Shown here: in pieces, positions 9,232 to 19,016 of the stretch
Layout: each line of letters opens with the position of its first letter
Position numbering within the stretch: position 1 is the stretch's first letter
Source of the DNA: Selenomonas timonae
GTDB lineage: Bacteria > Bacillota > Negativicutes > Selenomonadales > Selenomonadaceae
DNA: 64,000 bases
NCBI RefSeq assembly: GCF_014250475.1
Contig: NZ_CP060204.1
Span: forward strand, 1,191,001 to 1,255,000
Direction: 5' to 3'
Notes under the pieces: generated by a model
Database searches by the model: none
What the model was told of the DNA's origin: nothing
What the model saw: the letters and a program-made list of their open reading frames with translations, nothing else
Translations under genes and position numbers: made by a program

Positions 9232-10284
9232 ATGGATACGGAGATTCTGCGTCCCATCTCGGACGCCGATCTCGAGCGTGTCGCCGCGCTGATTCGCAGC
9301 GGTGCGCTCGTTGCGTTTCCGACGGAGACGGTCTACGGACTCGGTGCGAACGGATTGGACGCGGCGGCGTGCGCACGGATCTATGAGGCGAAAGGGCGCC
9401 CCTCCGACAATCCGCTCATCCTCCATATCGCTGATCTCGCGATGGCACACGACGTTGCCTCTGAGGTTCCGCCGCTTGCGGCGCATCTCCTCACGGCGTT
9501 TGCACCGGGGCCTCTCACCGTCATCCTGCCGAAAGCGCCGCATATCCCCGATATCGTGACGGGCGGGCTCTCGACCGTCGGTGTGCGCTGTCCAGACCAC
9601 GATATAGCGCGACGCCTCATCCGCGCAGCGGGCGTGCCGATTGCCGCGCCGTCCGCGAATACCTCGGGGCGTCCGAGTCCCACGACGGCGGCGATGGTCT
9701 ATGCGGATATGGCGGGACGCATCCCGCTCATCCTCGACGGCGGAAGCTGCCGCTTGGGCGTGGAGTCCACGATTGTCGACTGTACGGAAGAGGGTGTCGT
9801 CACGATTCTGCGCCCCGGAGCCATCACGCGCGAGATGATGGTGGCAGAGCTGCCGCACGCAGATGTCCGCATGGATGCGGCGCTCACGGCAGAGGATGAA
9901 GCACCGCGTGCCCCCGGCATGAAGTACACGCACTACGCGCCGCGCGTCCCTCTCACTGTCTACGTGGGCGCGGGGACAGATGTCACTGCAGCGCTGCGCG
10001 AGGAATTCCTACGCCGCACGGCAGCGGGCGAGTGCCCCGCACTCATCGCCAGCAATGAGACCATTGCGGCACTCTCCGATCTTGTCCCCGCAGAGCGTAC
10101 CTATAACTGTGGGGCGCGCGGCAATCACAGCGCACTTGCATCCTGTCTCTACGACGCACTCCGCCATTTTGACGATATGCCTGTCACCTCCCTCCTCGCC
10201 GAGGGGGCGGCGGCGGTCGGGCTGGGGACTGCCATTATGAACCGCCTGCGCAAGGCAAGCGGCGGACGTATTATATCTATCTGA
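9232..10284 (+). CDS. ywlC: L-threonylcarbamoyladenylate synthase (Sua5/YwlC type)
   Basis: From ATG 9232, preceded by GGAGGG, the product has 350 residues. The YrdC-like catalytic domain (about 8-205) shows FPTETVYGLGANG, KGRPSDNPLI and APSANTSGRPSPT. A C-terminal Sua5 domain (about 235-345) distinguishes it from short TsaC. It makes threonylcarbamoyl-AMP from threonine, bicarbonate and ATP, the first step to t6A37 in tRNAs that read ANN codons. The prfA-prmC-ywlC order is common in Firmicutes. Reading upstream in the same frame only adds out-of-frame prmC sequence. Confidence 0.92.
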   Translation: MDTEILRPISDADLERVAALIRSGALVAFPTETVYGLGANGLDAAACARIYEAKGRPSDNPLILHIADLAMAHDVASEVPPLAAHLLTAFAPGPLTVILPKAPHIPDIVTGGLSTVGVRCPDHDIARRLIRAAGVPIAAPSANTSGRPSPTTAAMVYADMAGRIPLILDGGSCRLGVESTIVDCTEEGVVTILRPGAITREMMVAELPHADVRMDAALTAEDEAPRAPGMKYTHYAPRVPLTVYVGAGTDVTAALREEFLRRTAAGECPALIASNETIAALSDLVPAERTYNCGARGNHSALASCLYDALRHFDDMPVTSLLAEGAAAVGLGTAIMNRLRKASGGRIISI

Positions 10285-10510
10285 TCTTGGGTGACTCCGT
10301 GTTTGCTTCACGCAAACACTTAGTTACGCAAGTGGTCGTGCGCTTATCTGCCTAAATACCTGCGGACTTCTTAAACCGCTTCGCTTGAACGAAAGAAATC
10401 CGCAGGGGGCAGAACGCGCCCTTTTCTCCGCTTGCTCCACTAGGGGTTGCTTAGGAGCATCGCACGGAATTGTTTCCGACGTTCTGCAACTCACAAATAC
10501 CTATACACGC

Positions 10511-10549
10511 AAAAAACCGACAGCCGCTCTATTTCGAGCAAGCTGTCGG
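10511..10549 (-). terminator. Rho-independent terminator reading leftwards
   Basis: On the minus strand CCGACAGC pairs with GCTGTCGG and is followed directly by GGTTTTTTGCG. It ends a transcript coming from the right, yet no recognised minus-strand gene lies there. Confidence 0.75.
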
Positions 10550-10883
10550 CTACATAACAACGAACATAAAAGTTAAACACGTCCTTATTCAGTTGTTTGG
10601 CTCGCGTGAACCACGTGATCACGCGACTGTGTATTGTACGTTCAGCTGAAACCGTTTTGGAGATCTCAATATCATCCAAATTTGCGCGCTTGGTTTTCGA
10701 AAAACGAATCGTACAGGGAAATATGTCACACCCCAACCGTTGGGGCTGACTGCGCCGGAGCCATTCCTTGCTGACATAATGCCATATGAGGTCAACGACC
10801 TGCGTTGCCTCGCCTCTTCTTCAAAGATGCATTCCCATCAGGGGGCATGGTCACTGCGCTGAATGAAATGTGTCAATAGACAT

Positions 10884-10924
10884 TCTCCTTTCCTCATTAT
10901 ACACGTTTCTAGGAGATATATCTC
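10884..10924 (-). promoter_or_regulatory. Minus-strand promoter-like sequence with AAAGGAGA
   Basis: On the minus strand a perfect TATAAT (10896-10901) is followed by AAAGGAGA (10884-10891). The -35 position (10919-10924, GAGATA) is weak. Together with the terminator at 10511-10549 it outlines a unit of about 380 bases. Confidence 0.45.
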
Positions 10925-11023
10925 TTTCCTTGCATTTATCATATCATAAATCGGACTGCCATGCAATAGTTTTTTAGGGAGCATCATATCCCTGCTCCTG
11001 AGACTGCCATTGGAGAAATCAAA

Positions 11024-11674
11024 GTGCTTTCAATCATCATGGACTTCATCTTCCCGCCGCGCTGTCCGAACTGCTCCGCCTACGTCGAGCGCAGGGGGAC
11101 TTTTTGTGCGCCCTGCATGCGCCGCCTCAGCACGGTGCATGCACTCGCGCGCGCGGCGGAGATGATGGCGTATCTCGACGGAATCTGGGCGTTTGCCCAC
11201 TATCGCGAGGCGGTGCGCGACCTCCTGCGCGCGCTGAAATATCAGAAGCAGCGCTCCGCGCTCCCGGCACTCCATACGCTCCTCGTGGCGGGCGAGGACG
11301 TCCTTGATGATCTGCCGCGCCCGCTCGTTGCCGTGCCCGTGCCGCTTGCGCCAAAGCGGCAGCGCAAACGCGGCTTCAATCAGGCGGAGAAGATCTTCGC
11401 GCCGTGGCTCAGGATGCACGAGATCTCCGTCGCCCCACTCCTCGTTCGCACGCGCGAGACCGCGCCACTCTACGAGCACACGCGCACGGAGCGGCAGCGG
11501 GAACTCAGAGGGGCGTTTGCCCTTGCGGCGGATGCAGATGCTGCGGGCAGAGATATTCTGCTCGTAGATGATATCATGACATCGGGTGCAACGCTGACGG
11601 AATGCGCGCGCACGCTGAAACGTGCGGGGGCACGCCGCGTCTATGCCTTTGTTCTGGCGAGTGAGCATCTGTGA
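11024..11674 (+). CDS. comF: ComF family phosphoribosyltransferase-like protein
   Basis: The product has 216 residues. Four cysteines (C14, C17, C28, C31) form the N-terminal zinc ribbon, and the PRPP-binding loop ILLVDDIMTSGATLTEC lies near residues 180-197. ComF proteins are needed for DNA uptake during natural transformation in Bacillus and act in the cytoplasm; the presence of comF hints at competence but does not prove it. The start is GTG 11024 with GGAG 9 bases upstream; ATG 11039 is an alternative. It is monocistronic, with an ilvB promoter following. Confidence 0.88.
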   Translation: MLSIIMDFIFPPRCPNCSAYVERRGTFCAPCMRRLSTVHALARAAEMMAYLDGIWAFAHYREAVRDLLRALKYQKQRSALPALHTLLVAGEDVLDDLPRPLVAVPVPLAPKRQRKRGFNQAEKIFAPWLRMHEISVAPLLVRTRETAPLYEHTRTERQRELRGAFALAADADAAGRDILLVDDIMTSGATLTECARTLKRAGARRVYAFVLASEHL

Positions 11675-11703
11675 TGTATGTCATAAGAAGCGTGGCAATT
11701 TGC

Positions 11704-11732
11704 TTGTAAAAAATACGGAAAAGTCCTATAAT
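11704..11732 (+). promoter_or_regulatory. Promoter of ilvB-ilvN
   Basis: TTGTAA (11704-11709), 17-base spacer, perfect TATAAT (11727-11732). The transcript would start near 11740, leaving a leader of about 90 bases before ilvB. Confidence 0.7.
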
Positions 11733-11763
11733 GAAAGAGTGTTATTATAGGGGGATTCCATCG

Positions 11764-11817
11764 AAAGTACCGATATGAGTCCCTTATAGGGGCGGATGAT
11801 CGGTACTTTTGTTGTTT
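11764..11817 (+). terminator. Terminator-like hairpin in the ilvB leader (possible attenuator)
   Basis: AAAGTACCGAT (11764-11774) pairs perfectly with ATCGGTACTTT (11799-11809), followed by TTTTGTTGTTT. It lies between the ilvB promoter and the ilvB start, so it must be read through or regulated. No T-box consensus or long leader peptide was found. Confidence 0.65.
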
Positions 11818-11830
11818 AGGAGGGGTTCTA

Positions 11831-13519
11831 TTGCAGATGAATGGTGCACGCGCTCTCTTGGAGAGCTTGAAGGCGGAGGGCGTCGAGGTTGTGTTCGGCT
11901 ATCCGGGCGGGGCAGTCCTCACGCTCTACGATGAAGTATATAAGATGAATTTTCCGCATGTCCTGACGCGCCACGAGCAGGGGGCAGCACACGCGGCGGA
12001 CGGCTATGCCAGAGCGTCGGGCAAGGTCGGCGTCGCCTTTGCGACCTCGGGACCGGGCGCGACAAATCTCGTGACGGGCATCGCGACGGCGCATATGGAC
12101 TCCGTACCGATGGTCTGTATCACGGGACAGGTGGCGAATCCGTACATCGGCAAGGATTCCTTTCAGGAGGCGGATATTGTCGGCATCACGACGCCGATCA
12201 CGAAGCACAACTATCTCGTAAAAGATGTGAACGACATCCCGCGTGTCGTGAAGGAAGCGTTCTACATCGCGCGGACGGGGCGCCCCGGCGTGGTTGTCAT
12301 CGATGTGGCAAAGGATGTATTTGACACGCCGATCGACTATGAATATCCTGATGCCGCCATCCTGCACGGCTATACGGGGGATGTCCCCTTTGATATGGAG
12401 GCGGTGCATGCGGCTGTGGAGGCACTTGCCTCTGCTCGTCAGCCGCTGCTCTTCGTCGGCGGCGGCGTTGTGCTCTCGGATACGTCGGACTACGTGCGCG
12501 AGCTCATTGCGCTCACGGGGATGCCCTCCGTGGCGACACTCATGGGAATCGGCGGCGTTGCAGCTGAGACCGAGGGCTATACGGGCATGGCGGGCATGCA
12601 CGGTGCCTATGCCTCGAATATGGCGATTCAGGAGTGCGATCTCCTGCTTGCGCTCGGCACGCGCTTCAGCGACCGCGTGACGGGGAATACGGCGGCGTTT
12701 GCACCGAAGGCAAAAATTGTGCACTTCGACATCGACCCCGCAGAGCTGAACAAGAATGTGCGCGCGGACATCCCTGTCATTGGCGATTTGCGCGAGACGC
12801 TGCCCGCGTTTGTGGATGCCGTGCGCGCGGTGCAGGAGGAGCTCAGCGTTCGCTACCGTCCGTGGCGCGGCGAGGTGCTCTCGATGGAGCGCGCCCATCC
12901 GCTTGGGTGGAAGGCGTCGGAGGACATTCGCCCCGAGGAGCTCATCAGCCGCGTGCGTGAGCTTGTCGATGCGGATGCAATCTGTGTCACGGATGTGGGA
13001 CAGCATCAGATGTGGGCGGCACAGTTCTTTGGCTGTCACGACCCGCGTCGCTTTCTCACCTCGGGCGGACTCGGCACGATGGGCTACGGTCTGCCGGCAG
13101 CGATTGGTGCGAAACTCGCTTGTCCAGACAAGGAGGTTGTCCTCATTACGGGCGATGGCAGCATCATGATGAACTGTCAGGAACTTGCGACGATGGCGGA
13201 CAACGACATCGATGTGAAGATTGTCATTGTGCACAACTCCATCCTCGGCATGGTCGGACAGTGGCAGCGGCTCTTCTACAGTCACCACTACTCCGCCTCG
13301 GAGCTCAAGGGCAAGACCGATTTTGTAAAGCTCGCCGAGGCAATGGGGGTCGCGGGCTGCCGTATCGAAACGCGGGAAGAGTTCGCGGAGGTGCTGCCGC
13401 AGGTTCTCCGCGCCAAGGGTGCGCGTCTCATCGATGTGATCGTACCCGAGGAGGCGGATGTCGTACCGATGGTGCCGGGCGGCAAGCGACTCGATCAGAT
13501 GGTGCTCGGAGGGAGATAA
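11831..13519 (+). CDS. ilvB: Acetolactate synthase, large (catalytic) subunit
   Basis: The product has 562 residues in the three-domain ThDP-enzyme layout: N-terminal PYR domain with the catalytic Glu in RHEQGAAHAADGYA, a central FAD-binding domain, and a C-terminal PP domain with GDGSIMMNCQEL binding Mg-ThDP. It condenses two pyruvates to acetolactate (valine, leucine) or pyruvate with 2-oxobutyrate (isoleucine). The regulatory subunit follows after one base, which marks this as the biosynthetic rather than the catabolic enzyme. TTG 11831 has AGGAGGGG at good spacing; ATG 11837 is an alternative start. Confidence 0.95.
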   Translation: MQMNGARALLESLKAEGVEVVFGYPGGAVLTLYDEVYKMNFPHVLTRHEQGAAHAADGYARASGKVGVAFATSGPGATNLVTGIATAHMDSVPMVCITGQVANPYIGKDSFQEADIVGITTPITKHNYLVKDVNDIPRVVKEAFYIARTGRPGVVVIDVAKDVFDTPIDYEYPDAAILHGYTGDVPFDMEAVHAAVEALASARQPLLFVGGGVVLSDTSDYVRELIALTGMPSVATLMGIGGVAAETEGYTGMAGMHGAYASNMAIQECDLLLALGTRFSDRVTGNTAAFAPKAKIVHFDIDPAELNKNVRADIPVIGDLRETLPAFVDAVRAVQEELSVRYRPWRGEVLSMERAHPLGWKASEDIRPEELISRVRELVDADAICVTDVGQHQMWAAQFFGCHDPRRFLTSGGLGTMGYGLPAAIGAKLACPDKEVVLITGDGSIMMNCQELATMADNDIDVKIVIVHNSILGMVGQWQRLFYSHHYSASELKGKTDFVKLAEAMGVAGCRIETREEFAEVLPQVLRAKGARLIDVIVPEEADVVPMVPGGKRLDQMVLGGR

Positions 13520-13520
13520 G

Positions 13521-14021
13521 ATGGATAAGTATTTGCTCGCCGTGCTCGTCGATAACAAGCCCGGCGTCCTCACGCATATCGCGGGGCTCATCAGCCGCCG
13601 CGCGTTCAACATCGAGAGCATCTCCGCCGGCTATACGGAGGAGGCGGATGTCACGCGCATCAACATCGTCGTCTCCGTTGCGTCGGAGAACGAACTGCGG
13701 CAGGTCGTTACACAGCTCTCGAAGCTGATCGACGTGGTGAAGATCGTCAACCTCACGCAGTTCGAGTCCATCACGCGCGAACTTGTACTCATCAAGGTAC
13801 ACGCGACAAAGGAGAACCGTGCGGAGATCATCGACGTGGTGAACATCTTCCGCGCGCGCATCGTGGATGTCGGCGTGGAGAATGTCGTCATTGAGCTGAC
13901 AGGCGATGCAAAGAAGATCGATGCCCTCTCGGAATTGCTGTCCGACTACGGCATCATCGAGATCGCACGGACAGGGGCGATTGCGCTTTCGCGTGGCCCT
14001 GTGCCCGTCAAGCAGATGTAG
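13521..14021 (+). CDS. ilvN: Acetolactate synthase, small (regulatory) subunit
   Basis: From ATG 13521, preceded by GGAGGGAG, the product has 166 residues: an N-terminal ACT domain (YLLAVLVDNKPGVLTHIAGL, about 3-77) and the C-terminal small-subunit domain. The ACT domain binds valine and gives feedback inhibition of IlvB. It starts one base after the ilvB stop. A lipoprotein gene follows only 28 bases later with no terminator between. Confidence 0.95.
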   Translation: MDKYLLAVLVDNKPGVLTHIAGLISRRAFNIESISAGYTEEADVTRINIVVSVASENELRQVVTQLSKLIDVVKIVNLTQFESITRELVLIKVHATKENRAEIIDVVNIFRARIVDVGVENVVIELTGDAKKIDALSELLSDYGIIEIARTGAIALSRGPVPVKQM

Positions 14022-14049
14022 TTTTTCGGTAGAGAAGGAGCGGTTTGAC

Positions 14050-14970
14050 ATGAATCTCAGGAAATGGGGGCTTCTGCTCCTGCCTGTAGCGTGCCTTTCG
14101 CTGACAGGCTGCGGACTGACGGGGGCGAGTTCGGATCGCGTCGTCTATGCAAACTACGACGATGCGGATGGTTTCTGTGCACAGATCAAAGATGCATTTG
14201 CAAACAAGGCAAAGGCGGACGGCATCGAGGTCGAGTTCCTCGACGCGAAGAACGACGGAAATATGCAGATTGACCAGCTGAACGAGGCGATTGGCAGGGG
14301 TGCGGGGGCGATTGTCCTGCTTGCAGCGGACGGCTCTAGCATCGTCAAGACCATCGAAAAGGCGAACGATGCGGGCATCCCGATCATCACGGTCAACCGC
14401 AGCGTTGCGGGCGGCAAGGTGCTCCGTGCCTACTCCGACGATGTGGAGGCGGGGCGTATGCAGGGGGAGTACATGGCCTCACATCTGCCGCCGAACGCGA
14501 AGATCGTGTATTTGCAGGGCGATGGGACGCAGGGCAGTGCGGTCGGTCGCTGGGATGGGTTCAAGGCGGCGTGCCTTGACAAGCGCCCCGATATTCAGCT
14601 GCTCTCGTTCGTGGATGCAGGATGGAGCAAGGCAGAGGCACTCAAGACCATGACCCTCTGGATGAGCATGTTTCCTGAGATCAACGGCGTTGTCGCAGGC
14701 AATGATGAGATGGCGCTCGGTGCGATTGCAGCGCTGAAGGGGGCAAACCGCCTCAGTGGATGCCTTGTCTCTGCGGTCGATGCCACTCCTGCGGGTCTCG
14801 CAGCAGTCGAGGCGGGAGAGATGGCGCAGACCATCAAGCAGGATGCAAAGGCGCAGGGTGAGGGGGCACTCACACTCGTAGAGGGCTTCCTTAAGGGAAA
14901 TCCGCCCTCGGGTGACCTCGCCATTCCGTTTACATCCATAACAGCGGACAATCTCGCGCAGGCGAAGTGA
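14050..14970 (+). CDS. Periplasmic sugar-binding-type lipoprotein (Peripla_BP_4)
   Basis: From ATG 14050 (AAGGAGCGG upstream) the product has 306 residues. A lipoprotein signal ends in LSLTG-C with the lipidated Cys at 21. The rest is a type I periplasmic binding fold of the ribose/galactose-binding kind, with [20 protein letters not shown] and [16 protein letters not shown] visible. No ABC permease or ATPase gene is nearby. A chemoreceptor gene starts 13 bases downstream, so the lipoprotein may present a ligand to that receptor, as ribose-, galactose- or autoinducer-binding proteins do for Trg or Tsr. The ligand is unknown. Confidence 0.8.
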   Translation: MNLRKWGLLLLPVACLSLTGCGLTGASSDRVVYANYDDADGFCAQIKDAFANKAKADGIEVEFLDAKNDGNMQIDQLNEAIGRGAGAIVLLAADGSSIVKTIEKANDAGIPIITVNRSVAGGKVLRAYSDDVEAGRMQGEYMASHLPPNAKIVYLQGDGTQGSAVGRWDGFKAACLDKRPDIQLLSFVDAGWSKAEALKTMTLWMSMFPEINGVVAGNDEMALGAIAALKGANRLSGCLVSAVDATPAGLAAVEAGEMAQTIKQDAKAQGEGALTLVEGFLKGNPPSGDLAIPFTSITADNLAQAK

Positions 14971-14983
14971 GGAGGGGAGTGCA

Positions 14984-16708
14984 ATGAATTTACCATTCAT
15001 CTCTGCGGAGGCAATGAAGGACTATGCCGTGCGGACAAAGGTGTTCATCCTGTCCGTATTCCTCTTGGCAGCCATCCTCGTTGTCGCGGTCGTCGGCATC
15101 TACTCGAACCATCAGGCTCAGCGGTCACTTGACGATATGTATCACCATAACCTCATGTCGACGCAGTATCTGAACGATGCAAATACGCGCTTGCGGAAAA
15201 TCAGCGTCAACGTTCCGTACATCCTGCAGGAGAACATCACAGCGGATAACCGTAAGATTCTCGTGGATGATGTACTCGGCAATCTTGCGGTGATCCGCCA
15301 CGATATGGAGGAACTGAAGGAGATCGATACGAGCGATCGTGCACAGGCGACGATCGCGGAACTGGAAAAGAATCTGAGCGTCGCGACGGACAAGGTCGGC
15401 GCGGTCAACAATATGGGGACGACACCCGAGGATCGTGTCGCGATCTTTGACAATCTCGCTTCGCTCACTGTCATCTCAAGCAATATGGCGGTGCTCACGC
15501 CTGACAACGTATTCCAGGGGAAGCAGCTCTTTGAGGCGAACAATGTACGCTATGAGCGTACGGTCTATAGCTTTGCCATCATCATCGTCATTGCAGTAGG
15601 TTTTGGCATCCTCGTGTCGCGGCGCATTGCAGATAATATCTCCGATCCGCTCGTTGCCTCCATCGGACATCTGAGTGCTGTCGCGTCCGGAGACCTTTCG
15701 CGTGAAATTCCGCGCGAACTCTCTGATCGTGCGGATGAAATCGGTACGGTCGTCAAGGCACTCGGAAAGATGCAGGGCTTTATGAAGCAGGTGCACGAGG
15801 AGGCGGAGCAGACCGATGCGATGGTTGCCGAGCTTGAGGAGATGCTGCAGGGGCTCAACAATGACACGCAGGACATGTCTGCCGTGACCGAGGAGATGTC
15901 TGCAGGCATGGAGGAGACAGCGGCGTCCACCTCCAGCGTCCAGCATCTCAGCGAGGGGCTCAGCGAAGGCATCAAGGGCGCAGCGGATGCAGCGCATGCC
16001 AGCGAGGCATATACGCGTGAGGTGGAGCAGCGCGCTGCCGACCTCCAGACGAGCATGGAGCAGTCGCGCCTGAACACACGGCAGATCTACGGTGGCACGA
16101 AGGCCTCAGTGGAAGAGGCGATCGAGTCCGCGAAGGTCGTCGAGCAGATCGACCAGCTCACACTTGAGATTTCCGAAATCGCCGAGCAGACGAACCTCCT
16201 CGCGCTCAACGCGAGCATTGAGGCGGCGCGTGCGGGCGAGCAGGGACGTGGCTTTGCCGTTGTTGCGGGCGAGGTCGGCAAGCTCGCCGAGCAGTCGCGC
16301 GGCACGGCAGAGAAGATCAAGGGGCTCACGGGGCAGGTCACGGGCTCCGTGCAGGCACTCTCAAGCGGAACTTACAAGCTGCTTAGCTTCATTGACGAGA
16401 ATGTTCGCAGCGACTACGACCTCATGGACAAGACGGCTGAGCAGTATAAGGGTGACGCAGAGTATTTCCGGAAGACAGCGGAGGTGACGACCTCGCGCTC
16501 GCGGAAGCTGCTCGACTCCGTCAGCGAGATGAACGCGGCGATGGAGGGCATCCGCAACGCGACCCACGAGGGCGCGGAGGGCAACACACGCATTGCGGAG
16601 AAGGTCGTCAGCATGGCGGCCGAGTACGAGAATATCCTTGCCAAGATTCAGAGCTTCAAGGAGGGGACGGCACGCCTCAAGAACCTTGTGGCGGCGTTCA
16701 AAGAATAA
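14984..16708 (+). CDS. Methyl-accepting chemotaxis protein
   Basis: The product has 574 residues: a first membrane helix (about 20-42), a mostly helical four-helix-bundle type sensor domain (43-190), a second helix (about 192-212), HAMP (about 213-268) and a cytoplasmic signalling domain with the conserved tip [20 protein letters not shown]. It signals through CheA/CheW to the flagellar motor. The gene starts 13 bases after the binding lipoprotein, suggesting a functional pair. A terminator follows. No C-terminal CheR-tethering pentapeptide is present. Confidence 0.93.
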   Translation: MNLPFISAEAMKDYAVRTKVFILSVFLLAAILVVAVVGIYSNHQAQRSLDDMYHHNLMSTQYLNDANTRLRKISVNVPYILQENITADNRKILVDDVLGNLAVIRHDMEELKEIDTSDRAQATIAELEKNLSVATDKVGAVNNMGTTPEDRVAIFDNLASLTVISSNMAVLTPDNVFQGKQLFEANNVRYERTVYSFAIIIVIAVGFGILVSRRIADNISDPLVASIGHLSAVASGDLSREIPRELSDRADEIGTVVKALGKMQGFMKQVHEEAEQTDAMVAELEEMLQGLNNDTQDMSAVTEEMSAGMEETAASTSSVQHLSEGLSEGIKGAADAAHASEAYTREVEQRAADLQTSMEQSRLNTRQIYGGTKASVEEAIESAKVVEQIDQLTLEISEIAEQTNLLALNASIEAARAGEQGRGFAVVAGEVGKLAEQSRGTAEKIKGLTGQVTGSVQALSSGTYKLLSFIDENVRSDYDLMDKTAEQYKGDAEYFRKTAEVTTSRSRKLLDSVSEMNAAMEGIRNATHEGAEGNTRIAEKVVSMAAEYENILAKIQSFKEGTARLKNLVAAFKE

Positions 16709-16719
16709 GATTTCACGAC

Positions 16720-16758
16720 AAACAACAAAGAGTTTTTCGCGGCTCTTTGTTGTTTTTT
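16720..16758 (+). terminator. Terminator after the chemoreceptor gene
   Basis: AACAACAAAGAG pairs with CTCTTTGTTGTT, followed by a run of seven T. It separates the ilv-chemoreceptor genes from groES. Confidence 0.88.
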
Positions 16759-16779
16759 TGACTTTTTTGCAAAAACCTA

Positions 16780-16808
16780 TTGACTTTTTGACTTAAAACC
16801 TTTACTAT
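16780..16808 (+). promoter_or_regulatory. Promoter of groES-groEL
   Basis: TTGACT (16780-16785), 17-base spacer, TACTAT (16803-16808). The CIRCE operator lies just downstream of the -10 box. Confidence 0.65.
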
Positions 16809-16820
16809 AGACAACGTAAG

Positions 16821-16847
16821 TTAGCACTCAGCAAATGAGAGTGCTAA
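16821..16847 (+). promoter_or_regulatory. CIRCE element (HrcA operator)
   Basis: A perfect copy of the CIRCE inverted repeat, TTAGCACTC-N9-GAGTGCTAA. HrcA binds it and represses groESL until heat shock. The hrcA gene itself is outside the window. Confidence 0.97.
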
Positions 16848-16887
16848 CACAATGAAAAATTGTTATGAAAACTAGGAGGCAGATACT

Positions 16888-17169
16888 ATGATTAAGCCAC
16901 TGGGCGAACGTGTTGTCATTGAAGTCGCGGAGAGCGATGTCACGACGGCGAGCGGCATTGTGCTCCCCGACACGGCGAAGGAAAAGCCGCAGAAGGGCAA
17001 GGTCGTTGCCGTTGGCACAGGCAAGCTGCTCGATAACGGACAGCGTGCAGAGATGGAGGTCAAGGTCGGCGACGGCGTTGTCTTCTCAAAGTACTCGGGC
17101 TCCGAGATCAAGGTGGACGACAAGGATTACCTCATCGTTCGTGAGAGCGATATTCTGGCGATTCTGTAA
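16888..17169 (+). CDS. groES: Co-chaperonin GroES
   Basis: The product has 93 residues, the usual length. [11 protein letters not shown] at the N-terminus and [15 protein letters not shown], the mobile loop region that contacts GroEL, are both present. The heptameric lid closes the GroEL folding chamber in the cytoplasm. ATG 16888 follows AGGAGG. It is the first gene of the CIRCE-controlled groESL operon, with groEL starting 25 bases later. Confidence 0.98.
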   Translation: MIKPLGERVVIEVAESDVTTASGIVLPDTAKEKPQKGKVVAVGTGKLLDNGQRAEMEVKVGDGVVFSKYSGSEIKVDDKDYLIVRESDILAIL

Positions 17170-17194
17170 TAGATAAATTTTGGAGGCAGTATAA

Positions 17195-18823
<1,629 letters not shown>

Positions 18824-18853
18824 GCCCTTCGCCAGCGGTCTGATGTAAATACG

Positions 18854-18895
18854 AAAAGGTACGTTTCTTTACAAATGGAAACGTGCCTTTTTTTT
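18854..18895 (+). terminator. Terminator after groEL
   Basis: AAAGGTACGTTTC pairs with GAAACGTGCCTTT (one G-T pair), followed by a run of eight or more T. Confidence 0.9.
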
Positions 18896-18930
18896 GCGAT
18901 AATGTTTACGCAAATTCAGTAAAAGTGATA

Positions 18931-18959
18931 TTGTATGAATAGAAATGCGGTGCTATACT
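18931..18959 (+). promoter_or_regulatory. Promoter of the SAF-domain oxidoreductase gene
   Basis: TTGTAT (18931-18936), 17-base spacer, TATACT (18954-18959), 57 bases before the start codon. Confidence 0.6.
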
Positions 18960-19016
18960 AAGTTCAGCACACAGATGTAGATGTTCCACCGATGGGTGGG
19001 CGAAAGGAGTTTCGCA

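Larger units (their letters stand above)
10285..11023. other. Gene-poor intergenic region of about 740 bases
   Basis: No recognisable protein gene is present. The region is more AT-rich than its neighbours. It holds a hairpin GTGTTTGC/GCAAACAC at 10302-10322, an imperfect repeat CCTGCGGA...TCCGCAGG around 10370-10411, a strong minus-strand terminator (10511-10549) and a minus-strand promoter with ribosome-binding-like sequence near 10884-10924. Short open stretches on the minus strand are interrupted and resemble nothing I know. This could be a small RNA gene or a decayed short gene. Confidence 0.6.

Noticed and set aside
10385-10576. 63-codon plus-strand frame in the ywlC-comF gap
   Set aside because: It runs across the stem of a minus-strand terminator, has no ribosome-binding site and no similarity I recognise.
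11740-11830. T-box riboswitch before ilvB
   Set aside because: The leader is too short and lacks the conserved T-box bulge sequence and specifier stem; only a terminator-like hairpin is present.
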